Below are positions 35,626 through 44,968 of a DNA stretch of 64,000 bases, one piece after another. The position numbers were made by a program, and so were the translations under genes. Each line of letters begins with the position of its first letter. Within the stretch, counting starts at the first letter, position 1. The notes under the pieces were generated by a model, which worked only from the letters and a program-made list of their open reading frames with translations, searched no databases and had not been told where the DNA came from. This stretch comes from JBDRRP01 sp964446485 (GTDB lineage: Bacteria > Desulfobacterota > Desulfobacteria > Desulfobacterales > JBDRRP01), in the NCBI GenBank assembly GCA_964446485.1, contig CAYUOU010000009.1, positions 1-64,000 of the forward strand. Direction: 5' to 3'.

Positions 35626-36095
35626 AACGCATTCTCCTTGCCACCGCTGCTGATCGTCACCTGACCGGTGCCCATGTCGAAATAAACCGTCCGGCTCTGG
35701 GTGCCGCCGCAATCTTCGGCAGCCAACATCACGTTGTTTTTCCACAAGAGTTTTTTCATGAGCGTGTGGTTGCGCTCACCGATCTTGAACATCTCGTTCT
35801 TTCCCAGCGGATTGCCGCACCCAGCGGCCTTGACCACCAGATGCTGCTTCTGGGCACCCAGATCGTAAAGCTGCCGGAACAGTGTCGGCACGCCGGTGTC
35901 CACGAACATATACGGGTTGGCCGCGGCTTTTTCCTTGTTGATTTTAGACAGCGGGAGCATGGCATGGAGCAGGCCGCCGATCTGCAGCACCGGATCCCAG
36001 ACCGTCAGTCCCAAACAACTGCCCAGCGCATGGGTGACCAACATGTCGCCGTTCTTCCCAATTTTCATGTCACTGACGACAACAACATGTTTCAT
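35622..36095 (-). CDS. cheD: Chemoreceptor glutamine deamidase CheD
   Basis: 157 residues with the catalytic trio at the canonical numbers of the characterised Thermotoga enzyme: T21, C27 and H44 in THALGSCLGLTVWD and GGLLHAMLP. It deamidates receptor glutamines and, in systems with CheC/CheX, is regulated with CheY-P phosphatases, which fits the CheX-like gene nearby. Confidence 0.93.
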   Translation of the reverse strand: MKHVVVVSDMKIGKNGDMLVTHALGSCLGLTVWDPVLQIGGLLHAMLPLSKINKEKAAANPYMFVDTGVPTLFRQLYDLGAQKQHLVVKAAGCGNPLGKNEMFKIGERNHTLMKKLLWKNNVMLAAEDCGGTQSRTVYFDMGTGQVTISSGGKENAL

Positions 36096-36165
36096 TGGTG
36101 GTATCCGTTCATTGTTGACCCCTGCTGTGCTTCGCCCTCACGGTCCGTGCCGTGGGGTGCGACCG

Positions 36166-38784
36166 TCAGGCGACCTGTTGCGCCAGCGCGTACTGCATGT
36201 CATCGTCTTCGAAAGCGTCATCGCTGTTGGCGAACCTCACCAGGTTGCCCACATCCAAGATCAGCCCCACCCTGCCGTTGGGCATGATTGCCCCGCCGGA
36301 AATACCGGGAATATCCTGCATGGTGTCACCGAGGGTCTTGATCACCACTTGTTGACGGCCGATCAGTTCATCGATGACAAACCCGGCCTGGTGGTTGTCA
36401 TCTTCCACGACCACGACCAATTCTTTGCTGCGCTCCGTGGCATCAGTGGGGATATTGTACAAAGAGGCCAGCCGGAAAAGGGGGATCAACCGCCCCTGCA
36501 AGTGCAGCATCTGCCCCTTGTCCATGACCGTCGAGATATCCTCGGGCGCCGGTTTGATGGAGCGGATGATGGACACCGTCGGGATCACGTAACGATCCTT
36601 GCCCACCCGCACCACCATGCCGTCGATAATGGCCAGGGTGAGGGGCAAACTCATTTTGAACACGCTGCCTTGGCCGGGTCTGGAATTGATCTCCACCTGG
36701 CCCCGCAGCGATTCGATGTTTCTTCTCACCACGTCCATGCCAACGCCGCGTCCGGAAACATCCGTCACTTCTTTGGCGGTGGAGAATCCGGCTTCGAAAA
36801 CCAGGTTGTATATTTCCCTGTCGCTGAGACCGGGGGTTTCAGACACCAGCCCGCGTTCCCGGGCCTTCTGGAGGATGGCGTCCCGGTCCAGGCCTTTGCC
36901 GTCGTCGCGGATCTCCACCACCACCCGCCCTGCCGAATGGTAAGCCAGAAGCTGCACGGTGCCGCTTTCCGATTTCCCGCTGGCCGTACGCACATCCGGC
37001 GGCTCGATGCCGTGGTCAACGGCGTTTCTGACCATATGGACCAGGGGATCACTGATCACGTCAACCAGGTTTCGATCGATTTCGGTATCTTCTCCTTCGG
37101 TGTGGAAGGCAACCTTCTTACCGATCTTTTTTGAAAGGTCCCGCACCAGCCGGGCCATCTTGTTGAAGGTCGCTTTGAGGGGCACCATCCGCATGGACAT
37201 GCTCATGTCCTGCAGCTCCCGAATGATCTTGGTGGAATGGGACACCTTTTTTGCCAATTCGTGGTTCTGCCCCTGATTGATGACGTCGTCCTGAGCTACC
37301 ATGGAGTGGGCGATGACGAGTTCCCCCACCATGTCGATGAGGCGATCCAGCCGCACCGTGCTGACCCGGACGGAGGCATCCACCGTGGCACCCCCGCTTT
37401 TGATCTTTCGCTGGGCGCGAAGCGCCTGCCCCACCGCCTTGACCGTGGCGGCCCTGCTTTTGACAAGACAGGCGCCGATGGGTGCGCCACCGCAACCCTC
37501 GACGGCCGCCTCCACGGTGTCACGATCCGCCTTGCCTTGGGCCACCAGCAGATCGCCCAGACGCGGCGGCTCCATGTCATCGATCTCATCGGAGACGCCG
37601 GCGGCCTCCGGATCGGCCAGAACCCGCATCAGTTCATTATATCCTTCCGGCTTGACGAGCGGCCCGCCGCTGGCCAGCGCTGCCTGCACCTGGCCGACGA
37701 GTTCCTTGATCATGTCCAACGCACGAAGGCTCAAATCGGCATACCCGCCGCTGTAGCGAATTTCCCGGTCGCGGACACGGCTCAGCAGAGATTCAGCGTG
37801 GTGGCCCATTTCCGCGATGAGGGTGAGTTCCATGAATGCCGCCGTTCCTTTGACCGTGTGAAAGGCCCGAAACACCGTACCCACGGAGTCCATATCTTCG
37901 GGATCGTTCTCAAGGGCAAGCAGGGCGTCCTCGGCTTGGGCGATGAGATCCGTCCCTTCGGCAATGAACTCCCCGATGAGTTCTGCATCCACCTCTTCAG
38001 GCATGTAATCCGCCGGGTCCTCGATGACCGGCGCCGACGACACATCGGCGCCCTTTGCCGCCGAAGCGTCCTGATCCCTCGCGGGGGCGGCCCCTGCCGG
38101 AGGCGACGGCGGACACGTCCCTCTCCCGTCGGGGGATTCGACGGCCACCATGGCCTGTTCGATGATTTCTCCCACCTCGAGGAGCACCGTGCCCGCATCT
38201 GCTTCTTCGCTGCCGAGAAGATCCCGCAATCGGGAAACCGCCATGCGCACCATATTGGCCGGCATGGGTTCCAGTTCCCCCCCGTCGGAAACCCGCTTCA
38301 GCGTGTCGGCCAGGGTGCCGATCTCGTCCCGATCTTCGGGCTCCAACTGGATCAGCAGGGCCGCGGCGTCATGCAGCGTGACCGGCGCATCAGCGCCTTT
38401 GGAATCATCGGGCGCATCCAGCGGCGGCACGTCTCCGGCACCGTCGGTGGCGGCGGCGATGGCTGCGGCGGCTGCCGCGAGGCCGGTTTTACCGGAAACC
38501 GGATCGTCGAGCGACGCGGCGGCCGCATCCATGGCATCGGCCAGCGCGGCAGCCACGGCAAAAAGATCGGTCACGGACTTATGGGCAATCACCCTGACGG
38601 CGTATTCTGAAGATGCCAGCACGTCTACCACCGGCGACGCCTCCTCCGGCAGCGCCGCTCGTATCTCTTGAACGGTGCCGTAGATGGCGCTCCAGCCCGG
38701 TGCATCATTGAGGCTGGCAGCTTCGATGTTCTCAGCCAATTCCTGGAGGCGCGCTATGGAAGTATCAACATTCGGCATGGTCAT
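36166..38784 (-). CDS. cheA: Chemotaxis histidine kinase CheA with extra N-terminal and MshEN-like regions
   Basis: 872 residues. Order: residues 1-220 are an alanine-rich helical region not typical of CheA; Hpt at about 262-370 with phospho-acceptor H309 in AFHTVKGTAAFM; an MshEN-like module at about 407-460 (PRLGDLLVAQGKADRDTVEAAV ... IGACLVKSRAATVKAVGQALRAQ); dimerisation helices from about 475; the ATPase domain (MVRNAVDHGIE, RDDGKGLD, GRGVGMDVVRRNIE); and a CheW-like regulatory domain at the C-terminus. It phosphorylates CheY and CheB. A start at ATG 38778 has better spacing to AAGGA and is an alternative. Confidence 0.93.
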   Translation of the reverse strand: MTMPNVDTSIARLQELAENIEAASLNDAPGWSAIYGTVQEIRAALPEEASPVVDVLASSEYAVRVIAHKSVTDLFAVAAALADAMDAAAASLDDPVSGKTGLAAAAAAIAAATDGAGDVPPLDAPDDSKGADAPVTLHDAAALLIQLEPEDRDEIGTLADTLKRVSDGGELEPMPANMVRMAVSRLRDLLGSEEADAGTVLLEVGEIIEQAMVAVESPDGRGTCPPSPPAGAAPARDQDASAAKGADVSSAPVIEDPADYMPEEVDAELIGEFIAEGTDLIAQAEDALLALENDPEDMDSVGTVFRAFHTVKGTAAFMELTLIAEMGHHAESLLSRVRDREIRYSGGYADLSLRALDMIKELVGQVQAALASGGPLVKPEGYNELMRVLADPEAAGVSDEIDDMEPPRLGDLLVAQGKADRDTVEAAVEGCGGAPIGACLVKSRAATVKAVGQALRAQRKIKSGGATVDASVRVSTVRLDRLIDMVGELVIAHSMVAQDDVINQGQNHELAKKVSHSTKIIRELQDMSMSMRMVPLKATFNKMARLVRDLSKKIGKKVAFHTEGEDTEIDRNLVDVISDPLVHMVRNAVDHGIEPPDVRTASGKSESGTVQLLAYHSAGRVVVEIRDDGKGLDRDAILQKARERGLVSETPGLSDREIYNLVFEAGFSTAKEVTDVSGRGVGMDVVRRNIESLRGQVEINSRPGQGSVFKMSLPLTLAIIDGMVVRVGKDRYVIPTVSIIRSIKPAPEDISTVMDKGQMLHLQGRLIPLFRLASLYNIPTDATERSKELVVVVEDDNHQAGFVIDELIGRQQVVIKTLGDTMQDIPGISGGAIMPNGRVGLILDVGNLVRFANSDDAFEDDDMQYALAQQVA

Positions 38785-38821
38785 TCGTCCTTGTCATGTG
38801 GAAATTACGATGGATGCCCAT

Positions 38822-39322
38822 TCAATAGATCCCGTTCAACACACGGCCGGTATGCCCGCCCCGGGCGAATCGCCCTGATCGCTGATAGACGGTCTGAGGA
38901 TTAAACAGGTGGTTCAGCAATCGCATGGCACCACCGACCCATGAGATGGAATGACTGAGCAGTGAAGCGTTCTCGGCGTTCAAGTCCTTGACGCGCCCAA
39001 GCGCTGTCAGCAGCGTTTCACGGCATTGCCGCAACCGGTGGGCGGCCGGAGGGTCAAGGCGCTGGACCAGATTTGAAAACGCCACCGGCCCCTGGGCGTT
39101 GAACCACTCTCGATGAATGGTCTGGACCGTATTCAGGCGATGGCGCTCGAGCTGAGAAATGACGGTGACCAGCTGCTCCTTTTTGGACCTAGCGGTGTGA
39201 AGGTCCGCTAAATTCGAAGCGACGGCCGCGGCCTTTTCCTCGCCCAATACGTCGGCCATTTTCAGATAGGCGGCCGTTTCCTGGTCCAGGATCTCGATCA
39301 ACGCGTCAACGTGTCCGTCCAT
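38822..39322 (-). CDS. flgN: Flagellar export chaperone FlgN
   Basis: 166 residues, all-helical, with the FlgN pattern ALIEILDQETAAYLKMADVL, KKEQLVTVISQLE, and a C-terminal helix ending in SWVGGAMRLLNHLFNPQTVYQRSG. FlgN holds FlgK and FlgL before export; both genes are downstream in the same block. ATG 39322 (GAGG 6 bp upstream) is preferred to GTG 39334. Confidence 0.85.
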   Translation of the reverse strand: MDGHVDALIEILDQETAAYLKMADVLGEEKAAAVASNLADLHTARSKKEQLVTVISQLERHRLNTVQTIHREWFNAQGPVAFSNLVQRLDPPAAHRLRQCRETLLTALGRVKDLNAENASLLSHSISWVGGAMRLLNHLFNPQTVYQRSGRFARGGHTGRVLNGIY

Positions 39323-39365
39323 GGGGGGCCTCACCGAGCCTTGGAATTCGTTGCAACAGAACCGT

Positions 39366-39671
39366 TTAAGCCATCTGGTTGAACACCGATTCCGTGATCA
39401 TCTTGAAGGCGATGCCATCGCCATTGACCGAATACGTTCCGGCGGCCATCTGGCGCCGGATCCGATGCACTGTTTCCTTGCGTACATCGGGAAGCGATTC
39501 GACCTGTTGACGGGCGTCATGAATTTCTCTTGCCTTGGGCGAGAGCACCACCTTGTCGCCACCGCTGGGTGCAGCGGGCCGGCGGCGGTGGCCCGCAGCC
39601 CCGGCGGTGGCAGGGGTCGAGGGTGTGTAGGAATCGATGGCGTCCGATATCGGTTTTCCGTTTATTTCCAT
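39366..39671 (-). CDS. flgM: Anti-sigma-28 factor FlgM
   Basis: 101 residues: a short disordered N-terminal half, then DKVVLSPKAREIHDARQQV and the sigma-binding helices VRKETVHRIRRQMAAGTYSV. It inhibits FliA (gene at 45513-46259) until it is secreted after hook completion. It overlaps the 3' end of flgJ by 10 bp and precedes flgN, a common order. Confidence 0.9.
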   Translation of the reverse strand: MEINGKPISDAIDSYTPSTPATAGAAGHRRRPAAPSGGDKVVLSPKAREIHDARQQVESLPDVRKETVHRIRRQMAAGTYSVNGDGIAFKMITESVFNQMA

Positions 39672-40132
39672 GGGGCACCTCTTCTGTGGTGGAGTGCATC
39701 GGCACCGTTTGGCAAGGCCGTCGACACCGCTCCGTCCATATTCTGCATAGGATGCTCACTGGCGTTATCGGTCACCCCGGAGGAAACCTTTAATGGTAAC
39801 GGGGCCGCGGGCGCCGGTTGGGCGAGATGGGCCATGAGCATGCGTGCCAGCCCCAGCCCCCCGCCCCTGGCCACGACCCGCGACAATTCCGCGTCGTGCA
39901 TGGCTGTAAACATGTCTTCGGCGTTGCTTTTCCCGAAGAGCCCATCTTTGGGAATGGTCCGACGCATCTGCTTCAACAGTTGGTTGATGAATAACGATTC
40001 CATCTCCTGGCAAACGCGGTTCAGCGCTTCCGGGGATTTGGAGGGGGCGCCCCGCATCGAAACGCGCGCCTCTTTTCTCAGGCTGTCCGTGAGGACGGCG
40101 TCAATGGTCAGCGGATAGGCAGAGGTGTCCAT
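39662..40132 (-). CDS. flgJ: Rod-binding protein, FlgJ N-terminal type
   Basis: 156 residues containing only the rod-binding domain (CQEMESLFINQLLKQMRRTIP, then NAEDMFTAMHDAELSRVVARGGGLGLARML). There is no muramidase domain; single-domain FlgJ is usual outside the gamma and beta Proteobacteria, so another peptidoglycan hydrolase should open the wall. The ATG overlaps the flgI stop. Confidence 0.9.
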   Translation of the reverse strand: MDTSAYPLTIDAVLTDSLRKEARVSMRGAPSKSPEALNRVCQEMESLFINQLLKQMRRTIPKDGLFGKSNAEDMFTAMHDAELSRVVARGGGLGLARMLMAHLAQPAPAAPLPLKVSSGVTDNASEHPMQNMDGAVSTALPNGADALHHRRGAPWK

Positions 40133-41286
40133 TACATGATCTCCAGCCGTGCCTGCAGGGCGCCGGCTTGCTTGATGGCCTGGAAAATGGCGATGAGGTC
40201 TCTGGGCGAGACGCCCAGCGCATTCAGTGCCCTGACCACGTCTCCGATATTCACCCCCGGCTCCACGAGAAAAATGGGGGATCGTTCCTCGGCCACCGCG
40301 ATGTTGGATTCCGGAGACGCCACGGTTTGGCCGCCGCGGGAAAACGGCAGGGGTTGGCTGACCTCAGTGGTCTCGCGGATTTGAATGCTCAAGTTGCCAT
40401 GGGCGATGGCAATGGTGGAAAGCCGGACATCGGCACCCATGACGACGGTGCCGGTGCGCTCGTTGATGATCACCCGGGCGGAGTTGTCGGGACTGACTTC
40501 CACATTCTCCACCAGGGTCACCAGCGAGACGGGATTGTCGCGATAAGGGCCCGGGATCACCACATTGATGGTGCCGCCGTCCGGCGTGCTGGCGAAACTG
40601 CCCAGCAGGGCGGCGTTGATGGCCGCCGACACCCGGGCGGCGGTGGTGAAGTCCGGCCGGTGGAGACCGAAAGTCAGGGTGTCATCCTTGGAAAAGGAGG
40701 TCTGCACCGACTGCTCGACCACTGCGCCATTGACCACACGCCCCACGGTGGGAAAGTTTTTCTGAATGCCGCCGCCGGACTTGCCGGTGGCTTGGAATCC
40801 GCCGGTACTCACCGGCCCCTGGGCAATGGCGAAAATGCGGCCGTCAGCGCCTTTAAGGGGCGTGTAAATCAGGGTGCCCCCCTGGAGGTTCTTGGCGCCG
40901 CCGATGGCGCTGACCAGAACGTCGAGCCGGCTGCCGACCACGGAAAACGGCGGCAGCTCGGCCGTCACCATGACGCTGGCCACGTTGTCGGCCTCGATAT
41001 CCCGCGGCTGTATGGTGACGCCCATTTTTTCAAGCATGTTGCTCAAGGTCTGAACGGTCATTTCGGCGCTGCCGTCGCCGGTGCCGTCCAGGCCGATCAC
41101 CAGGCCGTAGCCCACCAGCTGGTTGGCACGCACCCCCTTGAGATCGGCCATGTCCTTGATGCGCATCGCCTGAACCGGTGCGCTTAGGTGCGCCATGACG
41201 GCCATCGAGACACAGAGAACGATGCCCCGCGAACGGGTGGACATGGCCGTACGAATTCGCAGCAGCAGTGTTACAGTTGAGATCAT
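40132..41286 (-). CDS. flgI: Flagellar P-ring protein FlgI
   Basis: 384 residues with a signal peptide (VLCVSMAVMAHLSAPVQA) and FlgI motifs RIKDMADLKGVRANQLVGYGLVIGLDGTGD and GVSPRDLIAIFQAIKQAGALQARLEIM at the C-terminus. It forms the P-ring in the peptidoglycan layer, which marks a Gram-negative flagellum. The start is ATG 41286 with AGAGG upstream. Confidence 0.96.
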   Translation of the reverse strand: MISTVTLLLRIRTAMSTRSRGIVLCVSMAVMAHLSAPVQAMRIKDMADLKGVRANQLVGYGLVIGLDGTGDGSAEMTVQTLSNMLEKMGVTIQPRDIEADNVASVMVTAELPPFSVVGSRLDVLVSAIGGAKNLQGGTLIYTPLKGADGRIFAIAQGPVSTGGFQATGKSGGGIQKNFPTVGRVVNGAVVEQSVQTSFSKDDTLTFGLHRPDFTTAARVSAAINAALLGSFASTPDGGTINVVIPGPYRDNPVSLVTLVENVEVSPDNSARVIINERTGTVVMGADVRLSTIAIAHGNLSIQIRETTEVSQPLPFSRGGQTVASPESNIAVAEERSPIFLVEPGVNIGDVVRALNALGVSPRDLIAIFQAIKQAGALQARLEIM

Positions 41287-41306
41287 GGGAAGCCTCTTCT
41301 CACCCT

Positions 41307-42044
41307 TTAAAATGGCCAAAAGGTGTCGAATACCCGGGTCAGCATGCCCGGTTTCTGGCGGTCATTGATGACGCCGGCGCCGCTGTAATAGATTTTTGCA
41401 TCGCTAACGTAGCGGGAAAGCACCTCGTTGCCGGGCGTGATATCCTTGGGCCGGATGATGCCGCTGAGGGTGATGATCTGCTCCTCGTTGTTGATGGTCA
41501 CGGAACGGGAGCCGGTGATCAGGAGATTGCCGCTGGTGGTGATGGCGCTCACCCGGGCGGATATGTAGGCCGTGAATTCCCCGCTGCGCTTGGTTTCCCC
41601 CGCCCCTTCAAACTCGCTTTTGATGCCGCTTTTCACTTGGGCAAAAGGATTCAAATCCGGGCGACCGGCGGGGAATTTCTGCTCCAGGTTGAAAAACGCC
41701 TTTAACTGGGCGTCGATGCTGGAGTCCCGATCGGTTTTGGTGGTGGCTTTGTTGATGGCCTCGGCCGACTCCACGATACGCACCGTGACGATGTCGCCCA
41801 CCTGACGGGCCTTGACGTTGGAAAACATATCGTTGAAGGTGGCGTCGGTGCGCCACAGGGATCCTGGATTGACGCTGTTCTCCGGATCGACGGCCGGCTC
41901 GGGCGCCTGGTAGACAACGGGCGGCGAGGCCACGGGCGGTGTCTTGGGAATGCTGTCGGTGACGCAGCCGGCGGCCAGCAGGGCCACCACCGCCAAGAGC
42001 AGGCGCGGGTATGGAAAAAGCTTATGGGATGTGACCGTCATCAT
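41307..42044 (-). CDS. flgH: Flagellar L-ring lipoprotein FlgH
   Basis: 245 residues with a lipoprotein signal (lipobox LLAAGC, lipidated C27) and FlgH segments SLWRTDATFNDMFSNVKARQVGDIVTV and GIIRPKDITPGNEVLSRYVSDAKI. It forms the outer-membrane L-ring with the P-ring encoded next. Confidence 0.95.
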   Translation of the reverse strand: MMTVTSHKLFPYPRLLLAVVALLAAGCVTDSIPKTPPVASPPVVYQAPEPAVDPENSVNPGSLWRTDATFNDMFSNVKARQVGDIVTVRIVESAEAINKATTKTDRDSSIDAQLKAFFNLEQKFPAGRPDLNPFAQVKSGIKSEFEGAGETKRSGEFTAYISARVSAITTSGNLLITGSRSVTINNEEQIITLSGIIRPKDITPGNEVLSRYVSDAKIYYSGAGVINDRQKPGMLTRVFDTFWPF

Positions 42045-42058
42045 CGTCTTCCTTTCCG

Positions 42059-43072
42059 TTAGAAAGCCACTTTCACGGTCTTGGCATCGACCACCTGTGC
42101 CAGCACGCGGCGTTTGGATTCGAGGTTCACGACGCTGATCTTCTCTCCGCGCCGCCCCTTTTCTTTGACCTCCCCCAGGGTGCTCACCACGAGCCCGCCG
42201 GATACCAGAACGATCTTGACGATGTCCCCGCGGTCCACCAGCGGCGGCCGCTCGACCACATCTTCCCGCAGCAGTGTATCGATGTGCAGGGTGCGTCGGG
42301 CTCGCAAGCCGATGACCTCATCGGGCCGGGTGATCACCCCGGTGGGCAGGGAGGCCAGGTCCATATCCACCATTTTGATGTCGTCGCCGGAGATGGACTG
42401 ATTGCGCCCGATTGGGTGGCGCGTTACCACCACGGGCGTCATCACCGCAAATTTTACGGTGACCCACGTTTTCTTTCGGGGAACACCGTCGACGAAAAAC
42501 GCCACGCTCAAGGGTATGGTCTGCAGATAATCGGCTTTTGGGGGCGGCAGGACCCGGTAGGTAATCTTTCCGCTGGGCAGCAGGGTTTCTCCGTTGACAG
42601 TGAATTTACTCACGCTGACCCGATCCCGGGGCCACGGCAGACGTTCCATGAGATACCCGGTGACGATGCGCTCCATAAACGCATCGGAGATGGTGACGCC
42701 GTTTCGGTGGACCGCAATCTGGTCGGGCATCTCCAGGCGCACGCGATCGGCGGCTACGCCCGCCTTTTGGAGGTAGCCCACGATGTCGGCCCTGTCGATG
42801 GAGCGGGTGCGGCCGGGGTCCGGGGCCTGTCCAATGGAGGCCTCGCCCGCCACCTGCCGCAGATCGGCATCGCCGCCTGTCAACACGGCGATGTGTTTCA
42901 ACTGCAGGGACTGCGGATCCACATGGACGCTCTCCGGGGCACGGATGCTGACGCGGCCGGCAGCCGTTCCCGCAACGGCCGTGGCGCTGAGCCCGATGAC
43001 GGCCAAGAGACAAATCACCGCGGCCAAAGATTTCGGATAAGCGCGCTCACTGCGGGTTGTTGGGTTGTTCAC
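42059..43072 (-). CDS. flgA: Flagella basal body P-ring formation protein FlgA
   Basis: 337 residues with a signal peptide (SLAAVICLLAVIGLSATAVAG) and two SAF-like parts at the C-terminus (VVVTRHPIGRNQSISGDDIKMVDMDLASLPTGVITRPDEVIGLRARRTL split over two segments; RGDIVKIVLVSGGLVV). It is a periplasmic chaperone for P-ring assembly. The N-terminal extension before the SAF part makes it longer than the E. coli protein. Confidence 0.92.
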   Translation of the reverse strand: MNNPTTRSERAYPKSLAAVICLLAVIGLSATAVAGTAAGRVSIRAPESVHVDPQSLQLKHIAVLTGGDADLRQVAGEASIGQAPDPGRTRSIDRADIVGYLQKAGVAADRVRLEMPDQIAVHRNGVTISDAFMERIVTGYLMERLPWPRDRVSVSKFTVNGETLLPSGKITYRVLPPPKADYLQTIPLSVAFFVDGVPRKKTWVTVKFAVMTPVVVTRHPIGRNQSISGDDIKMVDMDLASLPTGVITRPDEVIGLRARRTLHIDTLLREDVVERPPLVDRGDIVKIVLVSGGLVVSTLGEVKEKGRRGEKISVVNLESKRRVLAQVVDAKTVKVAF

Positions 43073-43102
43073 GGGTCGGCCTCCCCATCTTATCGTGAGA
43101 GA

Positions 43103-43891
43103 TTATCGTTTCAGTTGATTGGCCATCTGGAGCATTTCGTCGGCGGTGCGGATGGTCTTGCTGTTGGTTTCATAGGCCCGCTGGGCGGCAATCATTTTCA
43201 CCATTTCGTCCACCACGTTCACGTTGGAACCCTCCAGATATCCGTGGGCGATGACGCCCATACCATTCTCGCCGGCGGTACCGATGGTGGGGGCCCCCGA
43301 CGCCCGGGTTTCCTGGAACAGGTTGCGCCCCATGCTCTTGAGACCGGCGGGATTGGGAAACCGCACCAGGGTGATGGTGCCCACTTCGGTGGGCTCGGTC
43401 TGACCTGTCTGGAGCACCGACACGGTGCCGTCCAAGCCGATGGTGACGGAGATGGCGTCTGCGGGGATGGCGATTTCCGGCTCCATAGGAAAACCTTCAG
43501 CGGTGACCAGGCGGCCCTCGCTGTCCGCGTTGAAGGCGCCGTTTCGGGTGTATGAGGTCTGCCCGCCCTGGGAAAGCACCTGAAAAAAGCCAATGCCTTC
43601 GATGGCCATATCCAGTTGTCCCTTGGTGTTTTCCAGTTCGCCCTGGGTGAAGTTCTTGCTGACGCCCGAGGGGCCGGTGCCGTGACCGATCTGAATCCCC
43701 ACAGCCGCTTCGGTGTCTGCCGTGGAGGCGGCGCCGGCCTCCTGGAGCGTCTGGTAGATCATGTCCTGAAAATCCGCCCGGCTTTTTTTGAACCCGTTCG
43801 TGCTCACATTGGCCAGGTTGTTGGCGATGACATCGATGTTGAGGGTTTGCGCCTGCATCCCTGTGGCTGCAGTCCAAAGACTTCTAATCAT
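43103..43891 (-). CDS. flgG: Flagellar distal rod protein FlgG
   Basis: 262 residues, the standard FlgG length, with ATGMQAQTLNIDVIANNLAN at the start and QRAYETNSKTIRTADEMLQMANQL at the end. It forms the distal rod. It follows flgF by 24 bp. Confidence 0.95.
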   Translation of the reverse strand: MIRSLWTAATGMQAQTLNIDVIANNLANVSTNGFKKSRADFQDMIYQTLQEAGAASTADTEAAVGIQIGHGTGPSGVSKNFTQGELENTKGQLDMAIEGIGFFQVLSQGGQTSYTRNGAFNADSEGRLVTAEGFPMEPEIAIPADAISVTIGLDGTVSVLQTGQTEPTEVGTITLVRFPNPAGLKSMGRNLFQETRASGAPTIGTAGENGMGVIAHGYLEGSNVNVVDEMVKMIAAQRAYETNSKTIRTADEMLQMANQLKR

Positions 43892-43914
43892 GGTTGTCTC
43901 CTGTTCGGGCCGGG

Positions 43915-44670
43915 TTAAATCGGCTGTCCCACCTCGTTGATTACTTTAGCCGTCGTATCGTCCGCCGAGCGCATGGCCTTCTGGTACGACTCATAGGCCC
44001 GCAGGGTGTCGATCATTTCAGTCATGGTCCGGATGGTGTCCACGTTGCTTTGCTCTAAATGGCCCTGCTTGATGGCCACCGGGTTCTCGGGCCTGCGGGG
44101 CGTCATCTCAGGGGAGGCGCTGAATCGGGTGCGGCCCATTTTCACCAGCTTTTCAGGTGCGTCGAAAACGACGGTTTTCAATGTGGCCTCACGGGCGCCG
44201 TCAACCCAGATACCACCCGACTCGTCGATGGTGACCTGATCGCCTGCGAGCCGGATCTCTCCGCCGTCGCCCATGATCGGCCGGCCGTCAGAAGAAACCA
44301 AACGCCCGAACTCATCCAGTCTGAACTGACCGTCTCGCGTGTACTGCTCCCCGCCGTCGGTCTGGACCACGAAAAAACCGTCACCCACCAATGCGGCGTC
44401 CAGGGGATTGCCGGTGCGGCGCAGCGGCCCACTCGAAAAATCGGTTCGGGTGGCAACGATTTTGACATGAGCGTTTTCTGGAAGTTGGAGAGTATCCTCC
44501 GGGGGCACCTCTCCCGCATCGGGGTCCTCCATCGGCAGGTAAGTACCGAACACCGGATGATCTGCCTTGAAACCGGCGGTACTGGCATTGGCCAGGTTGT
44601 TGGAAAGGATCTCGAGTCGCTGCATCTGGGCGGTGGTTCCGGATGCAACCGAGTAGACGATATCCGTCAT
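43915..44670 (-). CDS. flgF: Flagellar proximal rod protein FlgF
   Basis: 251 residues of the hook/rod family (MQRLEILSNNLANASTAGFKADH; C-terminal EMIDTLRAYESYQKAMRSADDTTAKVINEVG). Position before flgG and divergence from it favour FlgF. The start is ATG 44670 with GGAGGAC upstream. It is the first gene of the block driven by the sigma-54 site at 44750-44765. Confidence 0.92.
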   Translation of the reverse strand: MTDIVYSVASGTTAQMQRLEILSNNLANASTAGFKADHPVFGTYLPMEDPDAGEVPPEDTLQLPENAHVKIVATRTDFSSGPLRRTGNPLDAALVGDGFFVVQTDGGEQYTRDGQFRLDEFGRLVSSDGRPIMGDGGEIRLAGDQVTIDESGGIWVDGAREATLKTVVFDAPEKLVKMGRTRFSASPEMTPRRPENPVAIKQGHLEQSNVDTIRTMTEMIDTLRAYESYQKAMRSADDTTAKVINEVGQPI

Positions 44671-44749
44671 GAATGTCCTCCAGAGCGGGTGAACGTTGGG
44701 GCCGGCAATCCCTGCCACCGGCATTGCAGTGAGCGTTGTAATGGAATTT

Positions 44750-44765
44750 AGCAATTTCCATACCA
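44750..44765 (-). promoter_or_regulatory. Sigma-54 promoter upstream of flgF
   Basis: Minus-strand TGGTATGGAAATTGCT has GG at -24 and GC at -12 with canonical spacing and matches TGGYAYG-N4-TTGCW. It lies 80 bp before the flgF start. The remainder of the 44671-44968 spacer has no gene; a weak hairpin (ACCGCCG 44911-44917, CGGCGGT 44930-44936) may end the previous block. Confidence 0.85.
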
Positions 44766-44968
44766 CTCAGGGCGGGTGATTTAATGAAAGGCGACGCGGC
44801 ATGGCGCGGGAAAAGCGGGAATGACCGGACGGCGCGCCGGACGGGGCCGGACGCCCGGTGCAAAAGGCGACTGCGGGCTTTCACGGCGTGTGGGCCCCAA
44901 GGCGTCAACGACCGCCGGTCCTGTGTTGGCGGCGGTTGGCGGCAAAATATGCCGCCCGGACAAACCGG

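Noticed and set aside
35896..37134. 412-codon open frame antisense to cheA and cheD
   Set aside because: Overlaps conserved kinase sequence on the other strand; composition is that of a shadow frame in GC-rich DNA.
39662..40132. FlgJ suspected truncated because it lacks a muramidase domain
   Set aside because: Single-domain FlgJ is normal in this group; both ends are intact and overlap neighbours.
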